Part shown: piece by piece, positions 21,376 to 30,736 of the stretch | Position numbering within the stretch: position 1 is the first letter of the stretch | Layout of the letters: every line of letters begins with the position of its first letter | Position numbers and translations under genes: made by a program | The notes under the pieces: model-generated | Databases searched by the model: none | Told to the model about the DNA's origin: nothing | What the model saw: only the letters and a program-made list of their open reading frames with translations | Assembly: GCA_902520835.1 (NCBI GenBank) | Contig: CABYPD010000002.1 | Span: forward strand, 62,001-126,000 | Direction of reading: 5' to 3' | From: an uncultured Bacteroidota bacterium | GTDB taxonomy: Bacteria; Bacteroidota; Bacteroidia; Flavobacteriales; Flavobacteriaceae | DNA length: 64,000 bases

Positions 21376-22338
21376 ATGAATTATGAATTGTTAATGCAAA
21401 GATGTGTGGCTATTGGTAATTCAGTATTAGGTCATACTTATCCTAATCCTAATGTGGGAGCTCTGATCTACAAAGACGGAAAAATAATAAGTGAAGGATA
21501 TACTGGAGGTCTTGGTCAAAATCATGCTGAGATTAATGCAATTGAAAATATTAATGATAAAAAATATTTAGAAAATTCCACCATGGTTGTAACTCTTGAA
21601 CCATGTTCACATTACGGCAAAACTCCACCTTGTACAAAAAAAATTATTGAAAGTAAAATTAAGACAGTAATAATTGGTTGCAAAGATCCTAACCTTCTTG
21701 TTAATGGGTCAGGAATTGATCAATTAATAAATAATAATATTGATGTTAAAGTAGGTGTATTAGAAAATGAGTGTCTTGAACTACATAAGAGATTTTTTAC
21801 TTTTCAAACTAAAAAAAGACCATATATAATTTTAAAATGGGCAGAAACTGTTGATGGTATAATTTCTCCAAAACACAAAAATAATTATAGACCCTACTGG
21901 ATTTCAAACGATGTTTCAAGACAATATGTACACAAGTGGAGAAGTCAAGAACATGCTATATTAGTTGGGTCAAAAACAATTGATTTTGATAATCCTCAGT
22001 TAAACTCAAGAAATTGGGATAATAATAGTCCAATTAAGATTGTCATTGGAAATCCTAAAATTAAATCAAAAGACACACTCTACATTCATAATGGGAACGA
22101 TTTAAATATTGAAAACATTACTAATTTCCTACATAAAAAAAATATACAAAGTGTTTTGGTTGAAGGTGGTAATAAAACTTTAAAAACTTTTATAGAAAAT
22201 AATTTATGGGATGAAGCAAGAGTGTTTAAATCAAAAAATAAGTTGAAAAAAGGAGTCTTAGCTCCAAAGATAAATGGTACAAAATTTTATGACGAAACCA
22301 TAAAAGATGATAATCTTAAAATCATAAGAAATCATTAA
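21376..22338 (+). CDS. ribD: Riboflavin biosynthesis deaminase/reductase RibD
   Basis: Bifunctional enzyme for steps two and three of riboflavin synthesis. 320 residues: a cytidine-deaminase-like zinc domain (about 1-145) with HAEINAIEN and EPCSHYGKTPPC, then a reductase domain (about 146-320). The reductase part seems somewhat short (many RibD proteins are 340-370 residues), but KWAETVDG and VEGGNKT, typical of the fold, are present. No FMN riboswitch fits in the 40-base upstream gap. Its end overlaps the convergent thioesterase by 17 bases. Confidence 0.94.
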   Translation: MNYELLMQRCVAIGNSVLGHTYPNPNVGALIYKDGKIISEGYTGGLGQNHAEINAIENINDKKYLENSTMVVTLEPCSHYGKTPPCTKKIIESKIKTVIIGCKDPNLLVNGSGIDQLINNNIDVKVGVLENECLELHKRFFTFQTKKRPYIILKWAETVDGIISPKHKNNYRPYWISNDVSRQYVHKWRSQEHAILVGSKTIDFDNPQLNSRNWDNNSPIKIVIGNPKIKSKDTLYIHNGNDLNIENITNFLHKKNIQSVLVEGGNKTLKTFIENNLWDEARVFKSKNKLKKGVLAPKINGTKFYDETIKDDNLKIIRNH

Positions 22339-22756
22339 TTTTTTTCAATATATTTTTTGGACACCTTATTGGCTTTTTATCGGTACTATTTAAAAACATT
22401 AATTTAGTGTAACCTTCATTAATTAACTCATCATTTTTTTTAATTATATAATTAAATTCGATTGAATATGATGGTGGTTTAATTATAGTAGTTTCTAAAA
22501 CCAATTCATCATCAAAAAAAGCTGGTTTTCTAAATTTAATTTTTGTTTCTACTACAGGCAAAATAATATTTTCTGATTCTAATTTCTTATATGAAAACCC
22601 TATGTTTTTAAACCATGCAAGTCTCCCAATTTCGTAATAGTTTAAATAGTTACTGTGGTGAACAAAAGACATTGTATCAGTTTCAGAATATCTGACATTA
22701 ATTCTACTTTTTGAGGTTTTTTTCGACAAAAAATTATAAGATTTTAACTTGTCCAT
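22322..22756 (-). CDS. Acyl-CoA thioesterase, hotdog fold (YbgC/FadM-like)
   Basis: 144 residues. The motif RYSETDTMSFVHHSNYLNYYE contains the 4-hydroxybenzoyl-CoA thioesterase-type Asp and His near the N-terminus and defines the YbgC/FadM hotdog-fold branch. It probably hydrolyses acyl-CoA or acyl-ACP thioesters; the acyl chain specificity cannot be read. It is transcribed divergently from dnaA and converges on ribD. Confidence 0.88.
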   Translation of the reverse strand: MDKLKSYNFLSKKTSKSRINVRYSETDTMSFVHHSNYLNYYEIGRLAWFKNIGFSYKKLESENIILPVVETKIKFRKPAFFDDELVLETTIIKPPSYSIEFNYIIKKNDELINEGYTKLMFLNSTDKKPIRCPKNILKKINDFL

Positions 22757-22899
22757 AATATCAAAAAAAGTTTTTTAAAAATCAATAGTGAAATGATTTT
22801 TTTTTAAAAAAAAAATGTACATATTTGTTTGTGTAATTATAAAGATAAACTCAATCTAGTTTATCAATTTAATAACAACAAACTAAATAAAAGTTTTAA

Positions 22900-24321
22900 A
22901 TGACTGCAGTAACAGTATGGAATAATTGTCTCGAATTCATAAAAGATAATATACAACTGCAGGCTTATAAAACATGGTTTGAACCTATAAAACCAGTTAA
23001 GCTTGAAGATAATATTCTCAGTGTTCAAGTACCAAGTAAATTTTTTTACGAATGGCTTGAGGAACACTACATTAAAATATTAAAATCATCGCTTAGTAAA
23101 GAGCTGGGAAAAGATGCTAAGTTAGTCTACATTATCAAAATGGAAAATAATTTTGGATCGTCTAAAACATTTACAGAAAAAATACCAAGTCAGTATAAGC
23201 CTAAATTAAGTTCACAAACAGTTGAAAGTTCATCAAACTTTCTCAAATCTGAGTTAACAAATCCATTTGTAATACCTGGAATAAAAAATCTTAAGATTAA
23301 TTCACAACTAAATCCAAATTATAACTTTAACAATTTTCTTGAAGGTGATTCAAACAGGTTAGCTAGGTCAGCAGGTTATGCTGTTTCTAATAGGCCTGGT
23401 GGAACTTCATTTAACCCTCTTTTAATATTTGGAGGTGTTGGATTGGGTAAAACTCATTTAGTTAATGCAATCGGAGTTAATATTAAACAAAAATTTCCTG
23501 AAAAAACCGTATTATACATATCAGCAGAAAAATTTACTCAGCAATATATTGAATCTGTGAAAAAGAATAATAGAAATGACTTTATTCATTTCTACCAGTT
23601 AATTGATGTTTTAATAATTGATGACGTTCAATTCTTTTCTGGTAAATCAGGAACTCAAGATGTTTTTTTTCATATTTTCAATCACTTACATCAAAATGGT
23701 AAGCAGGTAATTTTGACGTCAGATAAAGCTCCTGTTGATATGCAGGAAATTGAACAAAGACTATTATCCAGATTTAAATGGGGGTTGTCTGCTGAGCTTC
23801 AAACTCCAGACTTTGAAACTCGTATTTCTATAATAAAAAATAAATTACTTTTAGATGGTGTAGAGATAGATGAGGAAATTATTTTTTATGTTGCAAAAAA
23901 TATAAAGACTAATGTTAGGGAACTTGAAGGAGCCATAATTTCTCTTATGGCTCAATCCTCTTTCAATAGAAAGAAAATCACGATTGATCTTGCAAAAGTT
24001 ATAGTTGAGAAATTTGTAAAAAACACTAAGAAAGAAATCTCAATCGATCAAATTCAAAAAGTAGTTTCTGATTATTTCCAAATGGATGTAACCACACTTC
24101 AATCAAAAACCAGAAAAAGACACATTGTCCAAGCAAGACAGTTAGCAATGTTTTTCTCAAAAAAATTCACAAAAGCATCATTAGCAAGTATTGGAAATAA
24201 AATTGGACATAGAGACCACGCAACTGTTTTACATGCATGTAAAACAGTTGATAACTTAGCATTTACAGATAAACATTTTCGTAAGTATGTTGAAGATTTA
24301 ACAAGTAAATTCACTGACTAA
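22900..24321 (+). CDS. dnaA: Chromosomal replication initiator DnaA
   Basis: Binds DnaA boxes at oriC and melts the origin. 473 residues: domain I (about 1-80), a Ser-rich linker (domain II), AAA+ domain III with Walker A GGVGLGKTH (178-186) and Walker B LIIDDVQF, and DNA-binding domain IV ending in the signature GHRDHATVLHACKTV. Neighbours are a thioesterase and a small exported protein, not dnaN. The 143-base upstream gap holds a near -7 element CATATTTG (22820-22827), but I see no cluster of TTATCCACA boxes. Confidence 0.98.
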   Translation: MTAVTVWNNCLEFIKDNIQLQAYKTWFEPIKPVKLEDNILSVQVPSKFFYEWLEEHYIKILKSSLSKELGKDAKLVYIIKMENNFGSSKTFTEKIPSQYKPKLSSQTVESSSNFLKSELTNPFVIPGIKNLKINSQLNPNYNFNNFLEGDSNRLARSAGYAVSNRPGGTSFNPLLIFGGVGLGKTHLVNAIGVNIKQKFPEKTVLYISAEKFTQQYIESVKKNNRNDFIHFYQLIDVLIIDDVQFFSGKSGTQDVFFHIFNHLHQNGKQVILTSDKAPVDMQEIEQRLLSRFKWGLSAELQTPDFETRISIIKNKLLLDGVEIDEEIIFYVAKNIKTNVRELEGAIISLMAQSSFNRKKITIDLAKVIVEKFVKNTKKEISIDQIQKVVSDYFQMDVTTLQSKTRKRHIVQARQLAMFFSKKFTKASLASIGNKIGHRDHATVLHACKTVDNLAFTDKHFRKYVEDLTSKFTD

Positions 24322-24339
24322 TCTAGTAAGATTGGTTTT
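24318..24339 (+). terminator. Weak hairpin after dnaA
   Basis: CTAATC (24318-24323) and GATTGG (24330-24335) form a six-base-pair stem, including one T-G wobble, with a six-base loop, followed by TTTT on the plus strand. It begins on the overlapping dnaA stop. The stem is AT-rich and the T-run short, so termination is only plausible. Confidence 0.3.
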
Positions 24340-24944
24340 CTTACCGATCTAATTTTGGAAATATCAAATCCTTTAAATATTCTAATGTAGTCTGAAATTT
24401 TTGTTCCATTAATATCTTTGAAATCAAACTTGATTTGTCCATTGCTTCGTAAAAATTTTTTTACATTTCCAGGGCCAGAAAGATGAGCTGCTGCAATTAT
24501 ACCTGACTCAGTTATAAACAAATTATTGATCATTAGCCCATTAAATCTTCTAATCTCTCTTCTTAATATCCATTTATTTCTCATTACATTCATTAGGAAA
24601 GCTTTTTCTTGAAGAGCTGGTTCATTAATAAAATTATTTTTTGGGTAATCTATTTTTAAAACTTTTAGAGTTGATTTTCCAAACTGATATTTTCCAAGAT
24701 AACCAAGTCTATTAATTTTTTTGTAATCAGACCCAGATTCAAAAAAACCTAAAAATTCTCTAAAACCAATAAAATCTTTTTTTATGAATGGAACAGTATG
24801 CTTAATTTGTTCAAAATCGTAACTTAAAGAGACACTATATTTAAAATCATCGGTGGGAGTAATGGTTAAATTTGAGGGAGGGAATACTGAGCCAAATAAA
24901 ATGGCTGTTAAAAAAAATGATATTAGTCTTATTTTAAAAAACAA
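24318..24944 (-). CDS. Exported lysozyme-like protein (TTG start)
   Basis: 208 residues, start at TTG 24944 (no in-frame ATG before an upstream stop). An N-terminal hydrophobic segment (ISFFLTAILFGS) acts as signal peptide or anchor. The segment FREFLGFFESGSDYKKINRLGYLGKYQFGKSTL resembles the Glu-Ser catalytic start and the GxYQFG motif of the lytic transglycosylase/lysozyme fold, and ESGIIAAAHLSGPGNVKKFL fits the same fold's later helix. I infer a small peptidoglycan-acting or -binding protein. It ends tail-to-tail with dnaA, sharing CTAA at 24318-24321. Confidence 0.6.
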   Translation of the reverse strand: MFFKIRLISFFLTAILFGSVFPPSNLTITPTDDFKYSVSLSYDFEQIKHTVPFIKKDFIGFREFLGFFESGSDYKKINRLGYLGKYQFGKSTLKVLKIDYPKNNFINEPALQEKAFLMNVMRNKWILRREIRRFNGLMINNLFITESGIIAAAHLSGPGNVKKFLRSNGQIKFDFKDINGTKISDYIRIFKGFDISKIRSVRKPILLD

Positions 24945-24982
24945 TACTAAAAATTGAAATAGTCAGTGACTACTTTTCATTG

Positions 24983-24990
24983 CAAAACTA
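24983..24990 (-). promoter_or_regulatory. -7 element of lysozyme-like gene (TAGTTTTG)
   Basis: Exact TAnnTTTG match on the minus strand, 38 bases before the TTG start at 24944 and downstream of mltG. A TTG lies 25 bases further upstream, slightly more than the usual 17-23 spacing. It suggests the gene has its own promoter. Confidence 0.4.
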
Positions 24991-25022
24991 AGTATTTTTT
25001 TAATTATCTGATAATCAATTAT

Positions 25023-26057
25023 TTATCTTCTAATATTTCTATCTCTTAACCATTTAGTATACTGTCTTTTGTTCTGATTATGTTCAGCATTTGTTCTAGA
25101 AAATAAATGGTAGCCTGGATTTGAAACATCTGCAACAAAATAAATAAAAGAATGGTCCATAGGATTTAATACAGCTTCAATTGCAGAAATATCAGGTGTA
25201 ACTATTGGACCAGGTGGTAAACCTCTATTAACGTAAGTATTGTAGGGTGATTTGATTCTTAAATCTTTATATAGAACTCTTCTTATTTTTGTATCAAATC
25301 CATCTCTTTTTTTTATTGTATAAACAACAGTTGGATCTGCCTGAAGTTTCATTCTTTTATCTAATCGATTTAAATAAACTCCTGCAATTGTCGGCCTCTC
25401 ATCTACCTTAGGTGTCTCTTTCTGAACAATTGATGCAAGAGTCATTACCTCTATTGGATTTAGATTAATTTTCTTGGATTTATTAATTCTGTTATCATTC
25501 CAAAAAATATCAAACTCTTTTAATATTCTTTCCCGAAACTGTAATGCACTGGTGTTCCAAAAAAACTCATATGTATTTGGTATAAATAAAGAAAAAACTG
25601 ACTCATTATTAAGGTTTAAATCATTTAAAAAATCTTTGTCAGAAAAAATATTTACTAGGCTTAAACTGTCTGCTTCAATCTTTAATGAAATACGACCAAA
25701 AAGCTGATTTAAAGTTTCTATGTTGTTGAAAGTAACTTTAAGCGGAATATTTTGAGATCTTAATGAATTTATAATTTCAGTATTATTGTTTCCATTTTTA
25801 ATTTTAAATCTACCGGGTTTAATGTTATCTAAATAACCTTTATAACCAGCTGCCTCAATAAACTTTGGAATATCTGTTAAATAATTTTTTAATGAATCTA
25901 GAAGCTGATTTTGATCGCAAGATGTAGGAATGTGTAAAAAAATGTAATCTTTATTAAATTTAGTATTAGATTTTAAAAAAATATTGTAATAATAATACCC
26001 TCCTGCAAGTCCAAGAACTAAAATTAAAATAATAAAAATGTATTTTATTTTTTTCAA
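25023..26057 (-). CDS. mltG: Endolytic murein transglycosylase MltG (TTG start)
   Basis: Inner-membrane lytic transglycosylase that cuts nascent glycan strands and is thought to set their length. 344 residues with one N-terminal transmembrane helix (about 5-27) and a YceG domain whose catalytic Glu lies in SIVQKETPKVDERPTIAGVY (about residue 214), followed by QADPTVVY and the C-terminal SPYNTYVNRGLPPGPI motif. The start is TTG at 26057, overlapping the dapF stop as TTGA. Confidence 0.93.
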   Translation of the reverse strand: MKKIKYIFIILILVLGLAGGYYYYNIFLKSNTKFNKDYIFLHIPTSCDQNQLLDSLKNYLTDIPKFIEAAGYKGYLDNIKPGRFKIKNGNNNTEIINSLRSQNIPLKVTFNNIETLNQLFGRISLKIEADSLSLVNIFSDKDFLNDLNLNNESVFSLFIPNTYEFFWNTSALQFRERILKEFDIFWNDNRINKSKKINLNPIEVMTLASIVQKETPKVDERPTIAGVYLNRLDKRMKLQADPTVVYTIKKRDGFDTKIRRVLYKDLRIKSPYNTYVNRGLPPGPIVTPDISAIEAVLNPMDHSFIYFVADVSNPGYHLFSRTNAEHNQNKRQYTKWLRDRNIRR

Positions 26058-26830
26058 ACCTTTATTACGCCATCAAAAACTTTTTTTACTTTTCCCGATA
26101 AATATATATCAGTGTATTTGCCCTTTGATTTTCTAAATTTAATATTTAAAAGACCTCCTTTTGTCTCAAGGCTAATATCATTAATATCAACTAAAGATAA
26201 AATATTTAAAGCAATTGCCGCCGCCACAGCACCAGTTCCACAAGAAAGGGTTTCATCTTCAACCCCTCTCTCATATGTTCTAATTTGAAATGAATTGTCA
26301 CTACTTTTACTAATAAAATTTACATTTACTCCTTTTTTAAACTGATTATTGTGTTGAATTTTTTGCGATATATTAATCAAATCTATAGTATTAACATCTT
26401 GAACAATTTTTACTAAATGAGGTGACCCTGTGTCAATAAACAAGTAATCTTCATATTTTTCAAAACCGATAACATCCGACATTGAAATATTTATTATATC
26501 ATGGTCGACAATGCCCTTATGGATTCCATCAAAAGCATTAAACTTTGTTTTAGATTTAATAATATTATTTGTGAAGGAAAAATGAACTGAACATCTAGCC
26601 CCATTACCACACATTGAACCAATTAATCCATCAGAATTATAATAAATCATTTCAAATGGGAGAGAACTATGTTTATCAATTAAAATCAAACCATCAGCAC
26701 CAATACCAAGTTTTCGATGACATAATTCACTTATAAGTTTATTATCGTTTTTTGGAAAGAAATTTGATATATTATTGATGATTATGAAATCATTGCCTGT
26801 GCCTTGATATTTTGAAAACTCAATATTCAT
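26054..26830 (-). CDS. dapF: Diaminopimelate epimerase
   Basis: Converts LL- to meso-diaminopimelate for lysine and peptidoglycan. 258 residues from the ATG at 26830; a TTG at 26839 is in frame but less likely. N-terminal YQGTGNDFI, active cysteines in MCGNGARCS and SCGTGAVA, and GSPHLV are all intact. Coupled by a TTGA overlap to mltG, so a precursor enzyme and a peptidoglycan-processing enzyme are translated together. Confidence 0.96.
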   Translation of the reverse strand: MNIEFSKYQGTGNDFIIINNISNFFPKNDNKLISELCHRKLGIGADGLILIDKHSSLPFEMIYYNSDGLIGSMCGNGARCSVHFSFTNNIIKSKTKFNAFDGIHKGIVDHDIINISMSDVIGFEKYEDYLFIDTGSPHLVKIVQDVNTIDLINISQKIQHNNQFKKGVNVNFISKSSDNSFQIRTYERGVEDETLSCGTGAVAAAIALNILSLVDINDISLETKGGLLNIKFRKSKGKYTDIYLSGKVKKVFDGVIKV

Positions 26831-26922
26831 TTTGTGCAATTTATAAATATTAAATGTACTGTTAAAAAGAAGTTAAAAATTAAACGAAAAAAATCAAATA
26901 AATTAATTTTATAAAAAAAAGT

Positions 26923-28311
26923 ATGAAAAGATTAAAAAATATTTTTGGAATTATTATCCTAGTGGTTTTAATAAACATCATTTTCAAATCTATAAATGAT
27001 GAAAAAAGTTTTGCCTCAAGCAATACATTTAACACTATTAATAGCTCAAATGATTTTCAAAAAACTGACCCCAATCCTCAGCTAAGGTTTTTTCAAAACC
27101 CAGATTTTACAATTGCTGCAGAAAAAACTATAAATTCAGTAGTTCATGTAAAAAACACAGCTCTTTCAAAAGGAAATAATAGTATATGGGACTTATTTTA
27201 TGGAAACAGTCAAAATAGAAGAACAGTGGGTACTGGATCAGGTGTTATAGTTTCAAGTGATGGTTATATCATAACTAATTTTCATGTAATTGAAAATGCA
27301 AGTGAAATTGAAATAACAACTAACGACAATAAAACTTTTGTTGCAGAAATTATAGGTAGTGATGAAAATTCAGATATTGCAGTGTTAAAAATTTCTGGTA
27401 ATAATTCATTTCCCTACATAAGATTTGCAGACTCTGATCAAACAAAAATTGGAGAATGGGTTCTAGCTGTTGGTAATCCCTTTAATCTTACATCAACTGT
27501 AACTGCTGGAATAATAAGCGCTAAATCCAGAGATTTGAATGACTACGATTCAAAAAATCAGTCTTTTATTCAAACTGACGCTGCTGTAAATAGTGGAAAT
27601 AGCGGTGGAGCACTTGTAAACATTAATGGTGACTTGATAGGAATAAATACTGCTATACAAAGTAATAATGCTGGTTTTATTGGTTATTCATTTGCAGTAC
27701 CAAGTAACATAGCAAGAAAAATTTACGAAGACATTCTTGAATTTGGTGATGTTCAAAGAGGACTGTTAGGTGTTACTGGCCAAAGTCTAAATGCCGAATT
27801 ATCAAATGAATTAAAACTATCAATAACTGAGGGGTTTTATGTAAATAGTACTGATGAAAGTATGGGAGCACATCTTGCGGGAATTAGGCAAGGAGATGTT
27901 ATAATAAAAATTAACGATGTTGATATTAGAAAATTTTCAGATTTGACTGGTTACTTGAACTCAAAGAGACCAGGAGATATTTTAGATGTAGTTATTGACA
28001 GAAAAGGAATACCAAAAAAATTAAAAGTTAATCTAAAGAGAAGCACTTATGTTCAATTTTATGGAATGCAGTTAAAGGACGCAACAAAAAAAATATTGGA
28101 TGAAAAATCTACAGAAAACGGAGTTGTTGTAGTTGTTAACAGAAATGGAACTCTTTACAGGATGGGTGTCAGAGCAGGTTATATTCTTACAGAAATTAAT
28201 GAAACACCAATCAATTCAACTTCAGAGTTGAGCTCATTTGAAAATGAGAATATTTATCAAATTACTTTTATTGATCTTAATGGGGAAAGAGAAAGACTAA
28301 TTTTTGACTAA
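26923..28311 (+). CDS. Do-like periplasmic serine protease (DegP/DegQ family)
   Basis: Envelope quality-control protease of 462 residues. N-terminal signal or anchor helix (about 6-22), trypsin-like domain with the triad His121 (NFHVIENA), Asp151 (NSDIAVLK) and Ser227 (NSGNSGGAL), then two PDZ domains (about 265-350 and 365-460). Upstream there is a -7-like TAATTTTA (26904-26911, one mismatch) 11 bases before the ATG. It is followed after four bases by trmD, so the two may share a transcript. Whether DegP, DegQ or DegS is the best label is unclear. Confidence 0.93.
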   Translation: MKRLKNIFGIIILVVLINIIFKSINDEKSFASSNTFNTINSSNDFQKTDPNPQLRFFQNPDFTIAAEKTINSVVHVKNTALSKGNNSIWDLFYGNSQNRRTVGTGSGVIVSSDGYIITNFHVIENASEIEITTNDNKTFVAEIIGSDENSDIAVLKISGNNSFPYIRFADSDQTKIGEWVLAVGNPFNLTSTVTAGIISAKSRDLNDYDSKNQSFIQTDAAVNSGNSGGALVNINGDLIGINTAIQSNNAGFIGYSFAVPSNIARKIYEDILEFGDVQRGLLGVTGQSLNAELSNELKLSITEGFYVNSTDESMGAHLAGIRQGDVIIKINDVDIRKFSDLTGYLNSKRPGDILDVVIDRKGIPKKLKVNLKRSTYVQFYGMQLKDATKKILDEKSTENGVVVVVNRNGTLYRMGVRAGYILTEINETPINSTSELSSFENENIYQITFIDLNGERERLIFD

Positions 28312-28315
28312 ATAG

Positions 28316-28996
28316 ATGAAAAAAATTGAAATAATTAGCGCAACCCCTGAATTACTAGAAAGTCCTTTTTCAGGATCTATAATGAAAAGAGCTGTTGATA
28401 AGAAAATTGTAAAAATTAATTTTCATGATCTAAAAAATTTTTCATCTTCCAAAAAAAAACAAATCGATGACTATCAGTATGGAGGTGGGTCAGGAATGGT
28501 CCTAATGATAGAACCTGTTTTCAATTGTATTAATTTTTTAAAAAAAAATGATACATATAAAGAAGTAATATATATGACACCTGATGCTCCGATTTTGGAT
28601 CAAAAAATAAGTAATAAATTGTCAATCTCTGGAAACTTAATAATAATATGTGGTCATTATAAGGGAATTGATCAAAGAATTAGAGATAATTTTGTTACAA
28701 TGGAGATTTCAATTGGTGATTATGTCTTATCTGGTGGTGAACTTCCAGCTGCAGTATTATGTGATTCAATAGTTCGATTAATCCCGGGAGTATTAAATGA
28801 TGAAACCTCTGCATTGACAGATTCTTTTCAAGACAATATTCTTGCGCCGCCAGTTTACACAAGACCATCATCATTTAATAAAATGCAAGTTCCAAGCGTA
28901 CTTCTTTCAGGAGATCAAAAGAAAATAGAAAATTGGAGAGAAAAAAAATCTTTTGAAAAAACAAAAAATATTAGACCTGATTTACTTAGTAAATAA
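28316..28996 (+). CDS. trmD: tRNA (guanine-N1-)-methyltransferase TrmD
   Basis: Methylates G37 next to the anticodon, preventing frameshifts. 226 residues of SPOUT knot fold. YGGGSGM, ICGHYKGIDQR, IGDYVLSGGELPA and RLIPGVL are the diagnostic motifs. It lies just upstream of rplS, as in many bacteria (the trmD-rplS pairing), but rimM and rpsP are not adjacent here. Confidence 0.96.
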   Translation: MKKIEIISATPELLESPFSGSIMKRAVDKKIVKINFHDLKNFSSSKKKQIDDYQYGGGSGMVLMIEPVFNCINFLKKNDTYKEVIYMTPDAPILDQKISNKLSISGNLIIICGHYKGIDQRIRDNFVTMEISIGDYVLSGGELPAAVLCDSIVRLIPGVLNDETSALTDSFQDNILAPPVYTRPSSFNKMQVPSVLLSGDQKKIENWREKKSFEKTKNIRPDLLSK

Positions 28997-29020
28997 TTTT
29001 TTTAAAAAACAAAAAATATG

Positions 29021-29028
29021 TAAGTTTG
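29021..29028 (+). promoter_or_regulatory. -7 element of rplS promoter (TAAGTTTG)
   Basis: Exact TAnnTTTG match in the 88-base trmD-rplS gap. Transcription would start near 29035, just before the leader hairpin. No clear -33 TTTG is seen at 17-23 bases. Confidence 0.5.
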
Positions 29029-29034
29029 CCACCC

Positions 29035-29070
29035 GTTGGTTAACCTCTGATTCACATGTATGTTAATCAT
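29035..29070 (+). promoter_or_regulatory. Probable L19 autoregulatory leader hairpin
   Basis: GGTTAAC (29038-29044) pairs with GTTAATC (29062-29068) in a seven-base-pair stem, one G-U wobble, closing a 17-base loop rich in conserved-looking ATTCACATGTA. It lies between the -7 element and the rplS ATG, ending 15 bases before it. Leader RNAs for L19 are known in flavobacteria as I recall (unchecked); by analogy this would let L19 repress its own translation and that of the linked icd. Confidence 0.45.
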
Positions 29071-29084
29071 ATAAATACAAAAAA

Positions 29085-29435
29085 ATGGAATCTTTAGTAA
29101 AATATGTTCAAGATGAATTCATAAATCAAAATGAATTTCCATCATTCAAATCAGGAGATACAATCACAGTATATTACGAAATTAAAGAAGGACAAAAAAC
29201 AAGAACACAGTTTTTTAAAGGTGTTGTTATTCAAATTAAAGGTACTGGAAAGACTAAAACCTTTACTGTTAGAAAAATGTCTGGAACTGTGGGTATCGAA
29301 AGAATTTTTCCTGTCAATTTACCTTCCATCAAGAAAATTGAATTAAATAAAAAAGGTAAAGTAAGAAGATCTAGAATTTACTATTTCAAAGAATTGAGAG
29401 GTAAAAAAGCTAGAATTAAAGAGGTTAAAAAGTAA
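29085..29435 (+). CDS. rplS: 50S ribosomal protein L19
   Basis: Large-subunit protein at the subunit interface. 116 residues. The sequence FKSGDTITVYYEIKEG, GVVIQIKGTG and FPVNLPSI are L19 hallmarks, with a basic C-terminus (RRSRIYYFKELRGKKARIKE). Preceded by its own -7 element and a hairpin leader; followed after three bases by icd, so the two are presumably one transcript. Confidence 0.97.
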   Translation: MESLVKYVQDEFINQNEFPSFKSGDTITVYYEIKEGQKTRTQFFKGVVIQIKGTGKTKTFTVRKMSGTVGIERIFPVNLPSIKKIELNKKGKVRRSRIYYFKELRGKKARIKEVKK

Positions 29436-29438
29436 TTC

Positions 29439-30665
29439 ATGTCTAAAATAAATGTTACTAATCCTGTTGTTGAACTCGACGGAGATGAAATGACCAGAAT
29501 AATTTGGGATTTTATAAAACAAAAACTGATCTTATCATATATTGATCTTGATATCAAATATTATGATTTAGGTTTAAAAAACAGAGATTTCACTGATGAT
29601 CAAGTTACAGTTGATGCAGCTGAGGCAATAAAAAAATACAATGTAGGCATAAAGTGTGCAACAATTACCCCTGATGAACAAAGAGTTAAGGAATATACTC
29701 TTAAGAAGATGTGGAAATCTCCTAACGGAACCATTAGAAATATAATTGGAGGTACTGTTTTTCGTGAACCTATCATCATGAAAAATATCCCTAGGTATGT
29801 TCAAGGATGGATTAAACCTATTTGTATTGGAAGACATGCCTTTGGTGATCAATATCGAGCAACAGATTTTGTTACTCACGGAAAGGGTAAACTTACCATG
29901 ACATTTACACCAGAAAATGGTGATGATTCAAAAACATGGGAAATTTATAATTTCCAAGAAGATGGTATAGCCATGGGAATGTATAATATCGATTCATCCA
30001 TATATGGTTTTGCAAGATCTTGTATGAATAGAGCTGTTTCAAAGAAATGGCCATTATACTTATCTACAAAAAACACAATTTTAAAAGCTTATGATGGAAG
30101 ATTTAAGGATATTTTTCATGAAGTATTTGAAAATGAGTTTAAAGATAAATTTAATGAGTTAGGTATTACTTATGAACACAGATTGATTGATGATATGGTA
30201 GCTGCCGCAATGAAGTGGGAAGGTGGGTTTGTTTGGGCATGTAAGAATTATGATGGTGATGTACAATCAGATACAGTTGCGCAAGGTTTTGGATCCTTAG
30301 GATTAATGACCTCTACCCTACTCACTCCTGATGGTAAAACTATGGAAGCAGAAGCTGCTCATGGTACAGTTACACGTCATTACAGATTGCACCAACAAGG
30401 CAAAGAAACATCTACAAACCCAATTGCATCAATATTTGCATGGACTAGAGGGTTAATTCACAGAGCAGAGCTTGACTCTAACAACGAACTTTTAATTTTC
30501 TGTAACTTATTAGAAAAAGTATGTATTGAAACTGTTGAATCAGGTAAAATGACTAAAGATTTAGCTCTTCTGATTCATGGAAGTAATTTAAAAAGACAAC
30601 ATTACTTAAGTACACAAGAATTTTTAGATTCTATTAAAGAGAATTTAGATTCTAAAATGAACTGA
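29439..30665 (+). CDS. icd: NADP-dependent isocitrate dehydrogenase
   Basis: Oxidative decarboxylation of isocitrate to 2-oxoglutarate in the TCA cycle. 408 residues, of the short homodimeric type that resembles eukaryotic cytosolic/mitochondrial IDH rather than the 740-residue monomeric form. Signature [12 protein letters not shown] near the N-terminus, [19 protein letters not shown] (substrate-binding), RLIDDMVA and [12 protein letters not shown] (NADP side) are intact. It sits three bases behind rplS. Confidence 0.95.
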   Translation: MSKINVTNPVVELDGDEMTRIIWDFIKQKLILSYIDLDIKYYDLGLKNRDFTDDQVTVDAAEAIKKYNVGIKCATITPDEQRVKEYTLKKMWKSPNGTIRNIIGGTVFREPIIMKNIPRYVQGWIKPICIGRHAFGDQYRATDFVTHGKGKLTMTFTPENGDDSKTWEIYNFQEDGIAMGMYNIDSSIYGFARSCMNRAVSKKWPLYLSTKNTILKAYDGRFKDIFHEVFENEFKDKFNELGITYEHRLIDDMVAAAMKWEGGFVWACKNYDGDVQSDTVAQGFGSLGLMTSTLLTPDGKTMEAEAAHGTVTRHYRLHQQGKETSTNPIASIFAWTRGLIHRAELDSNNELLIFCNLLEKVCIETVESGKMTKDLALLIHGSNLKRQHYLSTQEFLDSIKENLDSKMN

Positions 30666-30715
30666 TTTTATAATTTTTTGATCTCCTATCCTACTATTTT
30701 CTCTGTTGTTGGCAT

Positions 30716-30723
30716 TATTTTTG
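30716..30723 (+). promoter_or_regulatory. -7 element of TonB-receptor promoter (TATTTTTG)
   Basis: Exact TAnnTTTG match 13 bases before the GTG start at 30737, giving a very short leader of about six bases. The position supports the GTG as the true start. No -33 TTTG at the usual distance. Confidence 0.45.
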
Positions 30724-30736
30724 GGAATTAATTAAT

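Noticed and set aside
22757-22899. Replication origin upstream of dnaA
   Set aside because: The gap is only 143 bases, and I saw no cluster of TTATCCACA-like DnaA boxes and no repeats; dnaN is not adjacent.
30666-30736. Terminator after icd
   Set aside because: Only a T-rich stretch is present, with no convincing stem before it.
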